64,000 nucleotides of DNA from Bolinopsis microptera (taxonomy: Eukaryota; Ctenophora; Tentaculata; Lobata; Bolinopsidae), in contig NC_087080.1 of NCBI RefSeq assembly GCF_026151205.1, forward strand, positions 505,812 through 569,811, written 5' to 3'. Shown here piece after piece: positions 1 to 12,977 of this stretch. Both the position numbers and the translations under genes were made by a program. Below the pieces are notes generated by a model. That model did no database searches. It was not told the DNA's origin and saw nothing but the letters and a program-made list of their open reading frames with translations. Numbering within the stretch: position 1 is the first letter of the stretch; every line of letters begins with the position of its first letter.

Positions 1-1524
1 CCTCCTGATTCGGATCCTCCTGATTCAGATCCTCCTGATTCAGATCCTCCTGATTCAGATCCTCCCGATTCAGATCCTCCTGATTCAGATCCTCCTGATT
101 CAGATCCTCCTGTTTCAGATCCTCCTGATTCAGATCCTCCTGATTCAGATCCTCCTGATTCAGATCCTCCTGATTCAGATCCTCCTGATTCAGATCCTCC
201 TGATTCAGAATTCAGATCCTCCTGATTCAGATCCTCCTGATTCAGATCCTCCCGATTCAGATCCTCCTGATTCAGATCCTCCTGATTCAGATCCTCCTGA
301 TTCAGATCCTCCTGATTCAGATCCTCCTGATTCAGATCCTCCTGATTCAGATCCTCCTGATTCGGATCCTCCTGATTCGGATCCTCCTGATTCAGATCCT
401 CCTGATTCAGATCCTCCTGATTCAGATCCTCCTGATTCAGATCCTCCTGATTCAGAATTCAGATCCTCCTGATTCAGATCCTCCTGATTCAGATCCTCCT
501 GATTCAGATCCTCCTGATTCAGATCCTCCTGATTCAGATCCTCCTGATTCAGATCCTCCTGATTCAGATCCTCCTGATTCAGATCCTCCCGATTCAGATC
601 CTCCCGATTCAGATCCTCCTGATTCAGATCCTCCTGATTCAGATCCTCCTGATTCAGATCCTCCTGATTCAGATCCTCCTGATTCAGATCCTCCTGATTC
701 AGATCCTCCTGATTCAGATCCTCCTGATTCAGATCCTCCTGATTCAGATCCTCCTGATTCAGATCCTCCTGATTCAGGTCCCCCTGATTCAGATCCTCCT
801 GATTCAGATCCTCCTGATTCAGATCCTCCTGATTCAGATCCTCCTGATTCAGATCCTCCTGATTCAGATCCTCCTGATTCAGATCCTCCTGATTCAGATC
901 CTCCTGATTCAGATCCTCCTGATTCAGATCCTCCTGATTCAGATCCTCCTGATTCAGATCCTCCTGATTCAGATCCTCCTGATTCAGATCCTCCTGATTC
1001 AGATCCTCCTGATTCAGATCCTCCTGATTCAGATCCTCCTGATTCAGATCCTCCTGATTCAGATCCTCCTGATTCAGATCCTCCTGATTCAGATCCTCCT
1101 GATTCAGATCCTCCCGATTCAGATCCTCCCGATTCAGATCCTCCTGGTTCAGATCCTCCTGGTTCAGATCCTCCTGATTCAGATCCTCCTGATTCAGATC
1201 CTCCTGATTCAGATCCTCCTGATTCAGATCCTCCTGATTCAGATCCTCCTGATTCAGATCCTACTGATTCAGATCCTCCTGATTCAGATCCTCCTGATTC
1301 AGATCCTCCTGATTCAGATCCTCCTGATTCAGATCCTCCTGATTCAGATCCTCCTGATTCAGATCCTCCTGATTCAGATCCCCCTGATTCAGATCCTCCT
1401 GATTCAGATCCTCCTGATTCAGATCCTCCTGATTCAGATCCTCCTGATTCAGATCCTCCTGATTCAGATCCTCCTGATTCAGATCCTCCTGATTCAGATC
1501 CTCCTGATTCGGATCCTCCTGATT
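1..1524. repeat. 15-bp minisatellite (CCTCCTGATTCAGAT)n
   Basis: About 100 near-identical 15-bp units start at the window edge, so the array continues to the left. Variation is mostly single substitutions (CCCGATT, GATTCGG, TGGTTC). Two 6-bp irregularities (CAGAATTCAG at about 206 and 452) break the phase. Because 15 is a multiple of 3, the minus strand stays open for about 1.2 kb (452-1645) and would encode a GGSES repeat behind a short unique N-terminus. I see no splice sites, promoter or homology to support a protein, so I annotate only the repeat. Confidence 0.97.
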
Positions 1525-2085
1525 TAAATACCGTGAGTAAGCTTAATTGTGACGTATGCCTCGCAGTGGAAATTAAGAACAATGAGTTCAACTTATCACT
1601 AGCAATTTCGGTAGTAGTTACCATAGTTGCACAACTAGTTGCCATAGCAACTTCAGTATTGTCAAATTAAGCGGGCTCTCAGCTCTGCTGTTAACCTATC
1701 AGCTTACAGCTGTCATGAGTAAAAACAAAGTTGCACTGACTAGGAAAAAATACAGAATATTAGGTAGTTACTAGTCACTAGTGACAAGCTGACGTTACAG
1801 AATATTAGGTAGTTACTAGTTACCAGCTAACGTCGACTCGTCGTTAATCATAAGTTATTAATTAAGAGCTGCTTACAAACTCCCTTACTTAGTTACTAGT
1901 TACCAGTAGTTACCATAGTTACTAGTTTCCAGCTTACTAACTGTACTGATCTCTATTATAGACAAATTGGGCGGACCAAAAGATGTGTTAAAAACCGCCT
2001 AATGATATTAACAGTGCTCAGTTGTTTGATGTAAACGTTTTATAGAATTGTACGTATCAAACTCGTTTCCGAGTAAGTTACGAGA
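1525..2085. other. Non-coding spacer with scattered X-box-like half sites
   Basis: No gene is recognisable. The stretch has many short copies of TAGTTACCATAG and TTACTAGTTACCAG, which resemble degenerate X-box (RFX-type) sequences. A direct repeat, ACAGAATATTAGGTAGTTAC, occurs at about 1751 and 1798. Confidence 0.6.
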
Positions 2086-2253
2086 GGTGTGGTGTGGTGT
2101 GGTGTGGTGTGGTGTGGTGTGGTGTGGTGTGGTGTGGTGTGGTGTGGTGTGGTGTGGTGTGGTGTGGTGTGGTGTGGTGTGGTGTGGTGTGGTGTGGTGT
2201 GGTGTGGTGTGGTGTGGTGTGGTGTGGTGTGGTGTGGTGTGGTGTGGTGTGGT
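2086..2253. repeat. Pentanucleotide microsatellite (GGTGT)n
   Basis: This is an uninterrupted run of about 33 GGTGT units. Open frames on both strands (VWCGV / HHTTP) are by-products of the repeat. Confidence 0.98.
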
Positions 2254-2322
2254 CGACCCAGGTCGATGAAGGCGGCTAATAACGAGGACTGGTTTTTCTA
2301 ATTGGCTGATCCTCAGCCTGGT

Positions 2323-2405
2323 ACTTATAAACACGTGTTTTTTACTTATAAACACGTGTTTTTTACTTATAAACACGTGTTTTTTACTAATAAACACGTG
2401 TTTTG
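2323..2405. repeat. 21-bp repeat with palindromic E-box, 4 copies
   Basis: There are four 21-bp units, each with the perfect palindrome AAACACGTGTTT (E-box core CACGTG) and a T-rich linker. The fourth unit is slightly diverged. Confidence 0.95.
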
Positions 2406-2911
2406 TTCCAACTTTACCAATTGCTGTTTCTCGTATCTCGTTATATCCTGCAGCTTCTTTTCTCCGTATTTCCGCCACCTCCAGCCAATCAGCAGCCAGC
2501 ATTCCTGGAGCCAACCAATCAGAGCAGTGCGTTCTACCACGTGACCCCGGCTTGGTAATAGGTAGTGGTAATTGTGGATACGGCGCATTACAGGATGCTC
2601 TGTGCTTCAGAGATCGCAGTACTACGTTAGAGACTACTGTTTCCTTCTAATCGGACCTAATTGCTTTTCTTACAGACCGATATTGCTTTATTTGCTTACA
2701 TTAGTTCATTTGGTCACCTGTAGATCGTATCTTTGTGCTTATAGAACTATTAGAGCTGCTAATTCGATAATATCCGCCTCAGTTTGTTTTTCGAATTTTC
2801 CAGAAGCGTTTTTGTAACATGTTTTACGGTTAACCACGCCCTTTCTGTCACGGTGTGTGTTCTGTGGAGGCTTTTGTGCTTCTGTTATCTATCAAGCGAT
2901 ACTACAGACTA
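2406..2911. other. Unique spacer with a single-copy CCAAT/CCAAT/E-box module
   Basis: Two CCAAT boxes (2485-2489 and 2515-2519, the second as CCAACCAATCAGAGC) are followed by CACGTGACC at 2538. This is the same motif pair that makes up the 41-bp satellite near 16-21 kb, here as a single dispersed copy. It may be a promoter or a relic of the satellite. No gene is recognisable downstream. Confidence 0.55.
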
Positions 2912-5431
2912 CTGTTTATAACAGTCACCCTGAAGCTGTGCTCAGTTTATAATAGTCACCCTGAAGATGTGCTCTGTTTATAACAGTCACCCTGAAGATG
3001 TGCTCTGTTTATAACAGTCATCCTGAAGCTGTGCTCTGTTTATAACAGTCACCCTGAAGATGCGCTCTGTTTATAACAGTCACCCTGAAGATGTGCTCTG
3101 TTTATAACAGTCACCCTGAAGAATGAAGATGTTCTCTGTTTATAACAGTCACCCTGAAGATGTGCTCTGTTTATAACAGTCACCCTGAAGATGTGCTCTG
3201 TTTATAACAGTCACCCTGAAGATGTGCTCTGTTTATAACAGTCAAGATGAAGATGTGCTCTGTTTATAACAGTCACCCTGAAGATGTGCTCTGTTTATAA
3301 CAGTCACCCTGAAGATGCGCTCTGTTTATAATAGTCACCCTGAAGATGTGCTCTGTTTATAACAGTCACCCTGAAGATGTGCTCTGTTTATAACAGTCAC
3401 CCTGAAGATGTGCTCTGTTTATAACAGTCACCCTAAAGATGTGCTCTGTTTATAACAGTCACCCTGAAGATGTGCTCTGTTTATAACAGTCACCCTGGAG
3501 ATGTGCTCTGTTTATAACAGTCACCCTGAAGATGTGCTCTGTTTATAACAGTCACCCTGAAGATGTGCTCTGTTTATAGCAGTCACCCTGAAGATGTGCT
3601 CTGTTTATAACAGTCACCCTGAAGATGTGCTCTGTTTATAGCAGTCACCCTGAAGATGTGCTCTGTTTATAACAGTCATCCTGAAGATGCGCTCTGTTTA
3701 TAACAGTCATCCTGAAGATGTGCTCTGTTTATAACAGTCACCCTGAAGATGTGCTCTGTTTATAGCAGTCACCCTGAAGATGTGCTCTGTTTATAACAGT
3801 CACCCTGAAGATGTGCTCTGTTTATAACAGTCACCCTGAAGATGTGCTCTGTTTATAGCAGTCACCCTGAAGATGTGCTCTGTTTATAACAGTCATCCTG
3901 AAGATGCGCTCTGTTTATAACAGTCACCCTGAAGATGTGCTCTGTTTATAACAGTCACCCTGAAGATGTGCTCTGTTTATAACAGTCACCCTGAAGATGC
4001 GCTCTGTTTATAACAGTCACCCTGAAGATGTGCTCTGTTTATAACAGTCACCCTGAAGATGCGCTCTGTTTATAACAGTCACCCTGAAGATGTGCTCTGT
4101 TTATAACAGTCACCCTGAAGATGTACTCTGTTTATAACAGTCACCCTGAAGATGTGCTCTGTTTATAACAGTCACCCTGAAGATGTGCTCTGTTTATAAC
4201 AGTCACCCTGATCTGAAGATGTGCTCTGTTTATAACAGTCACCCTGAAGATGTGCTCTGTTTATAACAGTCACCCTGAAGATGCGCTCTGTTTATAACAG
4301 TCACCCTGAAGATGTGCTCTGTTTATAACAGTCACCCTGAAGAATGAAGATGTTCTCTGTTTATAACAGTCACCCTGAAGATGCGCTCTGTTTATAACAG
4401 TCACCCTGAAGATGTGCTCTGTTTATAACAGTCACCCTGAAGATGTGCTCTGTTTATAACAGTCAAGATGAAGATGTGCTCTGTTTATAACAGTCACCCT
4501 GAAGATGCGCTCTGTTTATAACAGTCACCCTGAAGATGCGCTCTGTTTATAACAGTCACCCTGAAGATGTGCTCTGTTTATAACAGTCACCCTGAAGATG
4601 TGCTCTGTTTATAACAGTCACCCTGAAGATGTGCTCTGTTTATAACAGTCACCCTGAAGATGTGCTCTGTTTATAACAGTCACCCTGAAGATGTGCTCTG
4701 TTTATAACAGTCACCCTGAAGATGTGCTCTGTTTATAACAGTCACCCTGAAGATGTGCTCTGTTTATAACAGTCACCCTGAAGATGTGCTCTGTTTATAA
4801 CAGTCACCCTGAAGATGTGCTCTGTTTATAACAGTCACCCTGAAGATGTGCTATGTTTATAACAGTCATTCTGAAGATGTGCTCTGTTTATAACAGTCAC
4901 CCTGAAGATGCGCTCTGTTTATAACAGTCACCCTGAAGATGTGCTCTGTTTATAACAGTCACCCTGAAGATGTGCTCTGTTTATAACAGTCACCCTGAAG
5001 ATGTGCTCTGTTTATAACAGTCACCCTGAAGATGCGCTCTGTTTATAACAGTCACCCTGAAGATGTGCTCTGTTTATAACAGTCACCCTGAAGATGTGCT
5101 CTGTTTATAACAGTCACCTTGAAGATGCACACTGTTTATAACAGTCACCCTGAAGATGTGCTCTGTTTATAACAGTCCCCTGAAGATGTGCTCTGTTTAT
5201 AACAGTCACCCTGATCTGAAGATGTGCTCTGTTTATAACAGTCACCCTGAAGATGTGCTCTGTTTATAACAGTCACCCTGAAGATGTGCTCTGTTTATAA
5301 CAGTCACCCTGAAGATGCGCTCTGTTTATAACAGTCACCCTGAAGATGCGCTCTGTTTATAACAGTCACCCTGAAGATGTGCTCTGTTTATAACAGTCAC
5401 TCTGAAGATGTGCTCTGTTTATAACAGTCAA
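2912..5431. repeat. 31-bp minisatellite, about 80 copies
   Basis: Each unit contains GTGCTCTGTTTATAACAG followed by TCACCCTGAAGAT. Recurrent variants (GCGCTC, AGCAGTCACC, GTCAAGATGAAG, an inserted ATCTGA or GAATGAAGATGT) reappear at separated places. That pattern points to amplification of blocks of several units as well as single units. Confidence 0.97.
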
Positions 5432-5898
5432 CCTGACTACTGCTTCCCTATTTACGCTGTTGATTTGTCCGATAATGAGCTATTTTACTTGTTTCTCTAT
5501 AAGAGTTAGCTCGTTACCTGGGTTACGGTGGATACCCGGCTAGTTTCTCGTTACTTCTAGTCTCAGTTATAAACTACTAGTAAATACTGTCTAGTTACTA
5601 CACTGCTACACTGCTCTTTTATTGCTACTTTATTTGAAAGCTGGTAAATTGGTTTGATCCCTGTTGGTCTCTGTAGGCAGTGTCAATTGCTCCTTCATAA
5701 ATACTACTGTTGTGTCGCTGTGTTCTGTATTTACAAGGATTCTAGTTTAAACTAAACCCGCACAACTTTTTGAACTCATACTTTTAGTAGAGTGTGTAGT
5801 TTATCCGACTTAATCTCATCTTCGCAAAGGAGATGATTGGGTTAAAGAGGTTATACCAGCGGAGAGATGACTTATTTCCTGAATTACCGAGTTATTAT
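5432..5898. other. Unique spacer, no gene seen
   Basis: The sequence is AT-rich. The only notable item is one copy of the dispersed motif TGCTCCTTCATAAA at 5688-5701, found in several other places in the window. Confidence 0.5.
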
Positions 5899-6103
5899 TT
5901 GTAGTGTAGTGTAGTGTAGTGTAGTGTAGTGTAGTGTAGTGTAGTGTAGTGTAGTGTAGTGTAGTGTAGTGTAGTGTAGTGTAGTGTAGTGTAGTGTAGT
6001 GTAGTGTAGTGTAGACTGTAGTGTAGTGTAGTGTAGTGTAGTGTAGTGTAGTGTAGTGTAGTGTAGTGTAGTGTAGTGTAGTGTAGTGTAGTGTAGTGTA
6101 GTG
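5899..6103. repeat. Pentanucleotide microsatellite (GTAGT)n
   Basis: About 40 GTAGT units with one interruption (GTAGACTGTAGT near 6010). Confidence 0.98.
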
Positions 6104-7861
6104 TCATTCGTCTCACCATTTAACGTGTCTACCTAAAACTAGTTAAAACTAATACTCTCTTATAACTTAATTAGACAGGTTTTCACTAAATACAGTTTTA
6201 CTATTCTGCTATGTTTGTGTGTTTTGTGGACACGGTGTCACTGTGTGTGTGTGTTTTGTCTATCTTCATTTATTTCTTTATTTAACTTCTACCATTTCAT
6301 GAACACAGTCTACAGCTAATATATAACAGTAGTATAAGTGACCACTACTAACCACTAGTACTGTTAATATAGAACAGTAGTATTTATGAAGGAGCAAGTA
6401 GTGACTTTTAGTGACTCGTATAAGTGACCTCTAGTTTTAAGTTTTCATAATAATTAAGTTTTTTTAATAGCATGGCACCCACTGAGACTGTATTAATAAA
6501 AGAGATGTTTGTGTCCCTTTAACCACATCCGAGAGAACAAATGGCTATTCAGTGCGCGAATTATTACCACCGGAACAGTATGCCGGCTACTTCATATCTT
6601 GACGAGGGGGAAGTGTAACTATGGTAACTAGGGGGTAACTAGGGGGAAGTGTAAACAATAACGGGGAAATCAGATCCAGAGGTAGACTACGCTACTGGAG
6701 TAAGAGGTGTTACTATTATTACTATTATTACTATTACTATTACTATTATTACTATTACTATTATTAGAATTATTTGGGAACACGCTTACTTCCCTGAGTT
6801 GATAATGTAAGAGGTTGAGCGCTGGTAATTGTCCCGTAGAGCAGCACCATTAACTCTGCCATTACAATACGCTAATTGCACGTGCATTCCATTGCACTAA
6901 TGCACTCCCCGATATAATGTATCTGTAGCTCTGAGTACCACGTGACATAAGTGCGGCGCGCATTGGTTCTTCTCTGTGGCTGTTGTTAGGGGCAACGCAC
7001 ACATCTTAATTACAATTAATTCTAGTGTACTGGAACAGACAACAGTTGTCCTCTTCTGCTTCACTTTGTTTATACCGCTATCAAATATACTACAGTTACA
7101 TTTATTTCGTATCGGTTTAATTTCTTGTTTCTTGAAATGTTGAATAGTTACAGAAGTTATCTGGTTAGATATTTTAGTGTAGTGTAGTGTAGTTAGATAT
7201 TTTAGCCAATGATTATCCAGTTGACAGGCAGGCAGGGGTAGGTTATAAGTCACCTGGCAAATCCTGCTGGCTTTCATGGCTAATTTCCAACTAAATTTAA
7301 TGGCTTAATACTTAAGATTGTCAAGTTATGCGAATATGTATAATGTATATCCTGTAGATCTTTGCGAATATGTTCGATCTTTTTCCCAGTGTTTTGGAAT
7401 AATTTCAATTAGGATTAATTTTTATATTTCTTGTAACATTCTGACAAACATTTTACGAGGGATGGATCTCCCTGCCTTTACACGCACACATTACTATAAC
7501 CTTTATAATTCATCCCTAATCCTATTCGTATACATTCATATGACAAATTTCACCATCAACTGGTTAATTCATTCTACGGAATGGTGTTTTATAATAACAC
7601 ATGCTACATCACATCGCAACAGTAGCATTTCAACAGATAATAGCATATCATACAGTATAGTAGCTATTATTGAAATTATCGTATCTATAATAATGGTACG
7701 ATAATTAAACATTTGTTATAGCTCTTGAAGACAGTGTATCGAAGTTTACTATGTAGTTACGTTAATGTTTTCATGAAACTAAATATAGATCATGTTTCGG
7801 CTATCATTTTTGAGCTTTAAGCTTTTTTTTTAGCTGTTTGCACTTTGCGCGGTTTGTGAAC
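6104..7861. other. Long non-repetitive spacer with one E-box/inverted CCAAT pair
   Basis: No convincing gene. It contains the dispersed motif TTTATGAAGGAGCA at about 6383, an imperfect ATT/ACT trinucleotide tract at 6713-6766, and an E-box (ACCACGTGACA, CACGTG at 6939-6944) followed by ATTGG (inverted CCAAT, 6962-6966), which is promoter-like. A 128-residue open frame at 7318-7704 lacks an ATG start, splice context and recognisable motifs. I do not call it a gene. Confidence 0.5.
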
Positions 7862-8075
7862 ATTGTGAACATGCAGTAAACACGCAACAGTATATGAACG
7901 TGCAATAAACTCGCAACAGTATATTATGCACGTGCAATAAACTTGCAGCAGTATATGCACGTGCAATAAACTTGCAGCAGTATATACACGTGCAATAAAC
8001 TCGCAGCAGTGTATGCACGTGCAATAAACTCGCAACAGTATATCAATATGCACGTGCAATAAACTCGCAACAGTT
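7862..8075. repeat. 29-bp E-box satellite, left part
   Basis: About seven units contain TGCACGTGCAATAAACTCGC followed by AACAGTATA. Each has the palindrome TGCACGTGCA. The array resumes in the same orientation at 10273, so the intervening element was inserted into it. Confidence 0.95.
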
Positions 8076-10272
8076 ATATGGACACGTTCATTTGAGTTTG
8101 AGGATATTGGTAAATATAAGTGACCCTATTAAAAGGCACAGTGTAGTTGACTTTGTCACACTATTGAATTACTTAAACCCTTGATGGTTAGGATAATCGT
8201 CTCATCCTCTAGGCTAACTTTGTCACATAACGATATCTTAATCAGGTGATAAGATATCGCTTAAATACGGCCGGCACAGAAATGGTTACATTGTCACACT
8301 ATAAACATGTGACGGAGTAAATATGGACCCCTTGCTGCCGTTTTTGACCAAATTTTTGAGTGTCCAGTTGATTGGATGGGTACATATGACCATTACCTAC
8401 ATATTTGACGACTTTTTTCGTTATATGGTGCATTCAGGTTTACTCTGTCACACATTAAAGAAAATATGTGATGAATGTTTAGGGCACCCTGATAAGCAAT
8501 GCTGAGTAGTGTAAGTTTATTTGATGGCCTGGAAGTGCTGGGAATTGTTATTATATCATATAGTCGTAAGGAATTAAAACACAGAAGGCACAACCAAGCT
8601 TATTTTGTCACATAATCTTGATGATATCTGAACATGTGTGAAATTGAACAAATAATGATATACCAGCTTAAACCCCTTATATTATACGTACTATGGATCA
8701 AACAACACTGCTAGTACCATGCACCAGTCACATAAATCATTATCAGGTGGTAATATGTTAACAGTGTCACAATTAAACTACCGCTACATGGTCAAAAATA
8801 GGGTAATTTCGTCACAAAAAATTATTATAACTCTGTTAGCTCCTTGCTGGCAAAATAACTAGTTTATCGAAATTTTTTTGATGATAAGGTTACATAGTAT
8901 TCTAATAGAGGTATAGTTCTTCAAAATAGGGGCAAGACATGTTTACTTTGTCACATCAGTTATTATAAGAGTTAGGTAATCGTCATCAGATTAAAAGATA
9001 TTTTTCGTAGTTTGGATCGATTAATACTTTAATATACCTGTAATAAATCCTATGCCAATTTTAACACACTATCTTGATACTGTTGGGGCAGAAAAAGTTA
9101 ATTTTGTCACATTTTCAATGTCTTTGACAAATTAATCTAAATTTTTTAAATTGAGCTCTTATGTTCTGGACAATATTCTTCCAATCGTTTCTGAAAGAAT
9201 ATTGAATTCTAATAGAGTTATAGATCTTCAAAATAGGGGCAAGACATGTTCAATTTGTCACATCAGTTATTATAAGAGTTAGGTAATCTCCATCACATTA
9301 ACATATATTTTTTTGTAGTTTGGATTGATTTATATAGGTAATAAAGCAGCCTATGCTAATTTTTAAACACTATCTTGAAATTTTTGGGGCATGAAAAGTT
9401 AATTTTGTCACATTTTTAGTGACTTTGACAAATTTAACCTAAAATTGTTAAACTTAAGCTCTGATGTTCTGGACAATATTCTAATAGAGGTATAGAATAT
9501 AGATCTTCAAAATAGGGGCAAGACATGTTTACTTTGTCACATCAGTTATTATAAGAGTTATTATTAGAGACTATTTCATTCTATAATCATTGTTTTTAAT
9601 CTATTTACGATTTCGTATAATTTTTTGTGACAATGTAAACATCAACTGATCTTAACTTGCATCAACTACATTGTCATCATATAAAATTTTCCCGCCTTTC
9701 AAACCAAAATCAGATATAAATAATTCGCCCAAAATTTTAAATTTAATATATTGTGACAGAATTAACCTCAATTCCCAATAACCAAGTGCCTGTATTAGCT
9801 AACTATTCAAAACAACATATTTTAGGGCTATGATTGGTACATCAACCATCAAATAATGAGTTAAAAAATAAAAGGGTTTTGAGGACACCTCACAGTAGAA
9901 TAGAGGTATGGTATCATGAGTGTGACAAAGTTACCTAAATATTGCCTTGTAACCGTTCGATCCGTGCCCATTAACCAATGTTGTATCATAATTGTTAGAT
10001 TGACCTAATTTACTATATTTCAGACCAAGGAATGATAATTAGACAAATGCAGTTAACTAAGTCACACAAAATGTGACATTTGAAACATTATAGTGCCTAA
10101 CAACAATAGATTTTCTTTCTGAGCGGTGCATATGGGAGTATGGGTTACGTGGCTAATGTTCAGAACTTCTGAACGTGCTAGGTTAATAGATGTCAAAATT
10201 AAGCCACTATCGTCAAAAACGCTATTATTTTTGTTTACCAATATCCTCAAACTCAAATGAACGTGTCCATAT
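8076..10272. mobile_element. 2.2-kb TIR DNA transposon, probably non-autonomous
   Basis: The ends are 39-bp terminal inverted repeats, 8076-8114 and 10234-10272, containing GGACACGTTCATTTGAG. The same 29-bp array flanks both sides. A truncated second copy lies inverted at 25788-26229. No transposase-sized open frame is present. Inside, the 9-mer TTTGTCACA recurs, often about 150 bp apart (for example near 8446, 8603, 8948, 9106, 9256, 9407). It appears as the complement TGTGACAAA or related forms after about 9600. A block with TTCAAAATAGGGGCAAGACA recurs at about 8917, 9224 and 9507. The superfamily is unclear. The repeated motif could be a transposase-binding site. Confidence 0.8.
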
Positions 10273-10676
10273 ATGAACGTGCAATAAACTCGCAACAGTA
10301 TATTATGCACGTGCAATAAACTCGCAACAGTATGTGCACGTGCAATAAACTCGCAACAGTATATGCACGTGCAATAAACTCGCAACAGTATATGCACGTG
10401 CAATAAACTCGCAGCAGTGTATGCACGTGCAATAAACTCGCAACAGTATATCAATATGCACGTGCAATAAACTCGCAACAGTATATTATGCAAGTGCAAT
10501 AAACTCGCAACAGTATATGCACGTGCAATAAACTCGCAACAGTATATGCACGTGCAATAAACTCACAACAGTATATTATGCACGTGCAATAAACTCGCAA
10601 CAGTATATGCACGTGCAATAAACTTGCAACAGTATATGCACGTGCAATAAACTCGCAACAGTATATGCACGTGCAT
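10273..10676. repeat. 29-bp E-box satellite, right part
   Basis: About 14 units in the same orientation as 7862-8075, interrupted by the TIR element. Confidence 0.95.
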
Positions 10677-11066
10677 AGTAACCATTTACCCCATCTCTAC
10701 TCCGTATTTGTACCTAATTGGAACAATAAGTTTTATTGGTGGTGACAGTGGCCAGCTCTAGTGTGTCTACCCACTTAGTTTGCTCACAGCTAGTTACACA
10801 AACTGTGTTTAACGATCAATAGCGTGCTGTGATGTGTACGTGAAATACCCTTTTCAGGTGAATTGTAGCATTTTACTGAATCTATGATCACTTAACTACA
10901 CTATTATTTATTAACTACATTATTGATTCAGTGAACTGCGCCCTAAAATCTACAATTACTGTGCAAACTTTGTTAGGTTTTGTCTAATTATTAACAAAAT
11001 ATCCCAATTTTTCCAAGTTGATTCCTCGTTTGCATTTACGTAGTTGATTCAATTTTGGGAACAGCA
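10677..11066. other. Unique spacer, no gene seen
   Basis: AT-rich sequence without long frames or recognisable motifs. Confidence 0.5.
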
Positions 11067-11212
11067 CACGTGATACGTGATATTACTCCTACACGTTGCT
11101 ATAGTAACACGTGATATTACTCCTACACGTTGCTATGGTAACACGTGATACGTGATATTACTCCTACACGTTGCTATGGTAACACGTGACACGTGATATT
11201 ACTCCTACACCA
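11067..11212. repeat. About 34-bp repeat combining E-box and X-box
   Basis: Four units carry ACACGTGATATTACTCCTAC followed by ACGTTGCTATGGTAAC, so each has a CACGTG E-box and an X-box palindrome (GTTGCTATGGTAAC). Confidence 0.9.
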
Positions 11213-11437
11213 GTTGATTACAAGAAGTTGTCAACATAACTTCGTAAAACCCTTGTTCGGTCAGAGCAGTGGTCCAAGTAGTGGCACTACGCGGCACTAC
11301 GCGGCACTACTAGCGTTCTATTTACTGCACGAAACTCTGTGTCAATATTTTCAGCCCTGCACTTCCAGTGAAAATGTGTTTTTACTTTTGAATTGGTCGA
11401 GCGGTTTGTTAGCTTACGTTCCATCGTCTACACATAT

Positions 11438-11547
11438 TAATCTACACTTCTCGTTTTATTTTAATCTACACTTCTCGTTTTATTTTAATCTACACTTCTC
11501 CTTTTATTATAATCTACACTTCTCGTTTTATTTTAATCTACACTTCT
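11438..11547. repeat. 24-bp repeat, 5 copies
   Basis: Units contain AATCTACACTTCTCG plus TTTTATTTT. Confidence 0.95.
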
Positions 11548-11988
11548 GAGGCTTCAAACATAATTAGGATAATTTGTAATGAGATTTAATAATTGACCGC
11601 CCAATTAACATTGGTTGTGTGATAACAGTGTTACTACTACTATTAGTTACCATAGCAACTAACAGTGTTGAAACCAACAGTTATCCGGTTACAATTAATA
11701 CGTCGTCACCCTAGCAGCCAGTTACCATAGCAACGCCTTAGATTTGTGCCTGTATTTCAAATTAGCGGTAATTGCGTTAGCAGTGTATTTAATAACTAGG
11801 CGGTAAGGCATCACCTATAATAACCGCCGCAAGCTATTTCATATGCTGCTTAAATTACAGGCCTGCAATCTGCATCAATCATACTTTCTATTAATTTCCA
11901 CGCCTCATGGTTTCAAAATTCGTAATAATTTTAATTTACGTTAGTTTTGAATTGTTTTGATGTCTCTGTGTAAGTTGTAAAGATATGA
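11548..11988. other. Unique spacer with X-box-like sites
   Basis: GTTACCATAGCAAC-type palindromes occur at about 11648 and 11721. No gene is recognised. Confidence 0.5.
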
Positions 11989-12647
11989 AGAAAGTCCTGT
12001 CCTCTTTAGTGTTTCTATGGTAACAAGGCTGTCCTCTTTAGTGTTTCTATGGTAATAAGGCTGTCCTCTTTAGTGTTGCTATGGTAACAAGGATGCCCTC
12101 TTTAGTGTTGCTATGTTAACAAGGCTGTCCTCTTTAGTGGTGCCATGGTAACAAGGCTGTCCTCTTTAGTGTTGCTATGGTAACAAGGCTGTCCTCTTTA
12201 GTGTTGCTATGGTAACAAGGCTGTCCTCTTTAGTGTTTCTATGGTAACAAGGCTGTCCTCTTTAGTGTTTCTATGGTAATAAGGCTGCCCTCTTTAGTGT
12301 TGCTATGGTAATAAGGATGTCCTCTTTAGTGTTGCTATGGTAACAAGGCTGTCCTCTTTAGTGTTGCTATGGTAACAATGCTGTCCTCTTTAGTGTTGCT
12401 ATGGTAAAAAGGCTGTCCTCTTTAGTGTTGCTATGGAAACAAGGCTGTCCTCTTTAGTGTTACTATGGTAACAAGGCTGTCATCTTTAGTGTTGCTATGG
12501 TAACAAGGCTGTCCTCTTTAGTGTTGCTATGGAAACAAGGCTGTCCTCTTTAGTTTTTCTATGGAAACAAGGCTGTCCTCTACAGTGTTGCTATGGTAAC
12601 AAGGCTGTCCTCTTTAGTGTTGCTATGGAAACAAGGCTGTCCTGCTA
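11989..12647. repeat. 32-bp X-box minisatellite, about 20 copies
   Basis: Units contain GTCCTCTTTAGTGTTGCTAT followed by GGTAACAAGGCT. The X-box palindrome GTTGCTATGGTAAC is the best conserved part. The flanking CCTCTTTAGT is also stable. Confidence 0.96.
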
Positions 12648-12977
12648 TTGTTGCAGTGTTTAAGTTTTGTTGAACCCTCACAAGTGTGAGCTAATTGCCT
12701 GTAGAAGTAGTTGCTATGGTAACACTGTAGAAGCAGTACCCACTAGTACAATGCAGATTTAATGTACAATGTACTGTTGTTAGATACGAGCTCACAATAC
12801 AAACACTGATACTGACTACAGGTAGTACTGACTCTACAGGTAGTCTATTCTCGACTCTTTCCTTGCTAAATTATTGAATTTCGAATCGGACGTGTGTCGC
12901 TATGGTAACGTGTGTAACAATGCATGGATATCGTGTTTTTAGTTTTTGGCATTCAATTGAATGTTCGGTCCTTTTCA
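12648..12977. other. Unique spacer between two parts of the X-box array
   Basis: Contains isolated X-boxes (GTTGCTATGGTAAC at about 12710; TCGCTATGGTAACG at about 12897) but no gene. Confidence 0.5.

Noticed and set aside
452-1645. 397-residue GGSES-repeat protein on the minus strand
   Set aside because: The frame exists because the 15-bp period is a multiple of 3. There is no promoter, splice signal or homology. Kept only as a low-interest remark.
2912-5431. Regular 31-bp repeats suggestive of a CRISPR array
   Set aside because: The units are directly contiguous, with no unique spacers and no cas genes, and the setting is eukaryotic.
7318-7704. 128-residue hydrophobic frame
   Set aside because: It begins without ATG, has no recognisable family motif and no splice context. 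I considered a mitochondrial insertion but could match no mitochondrial protein.
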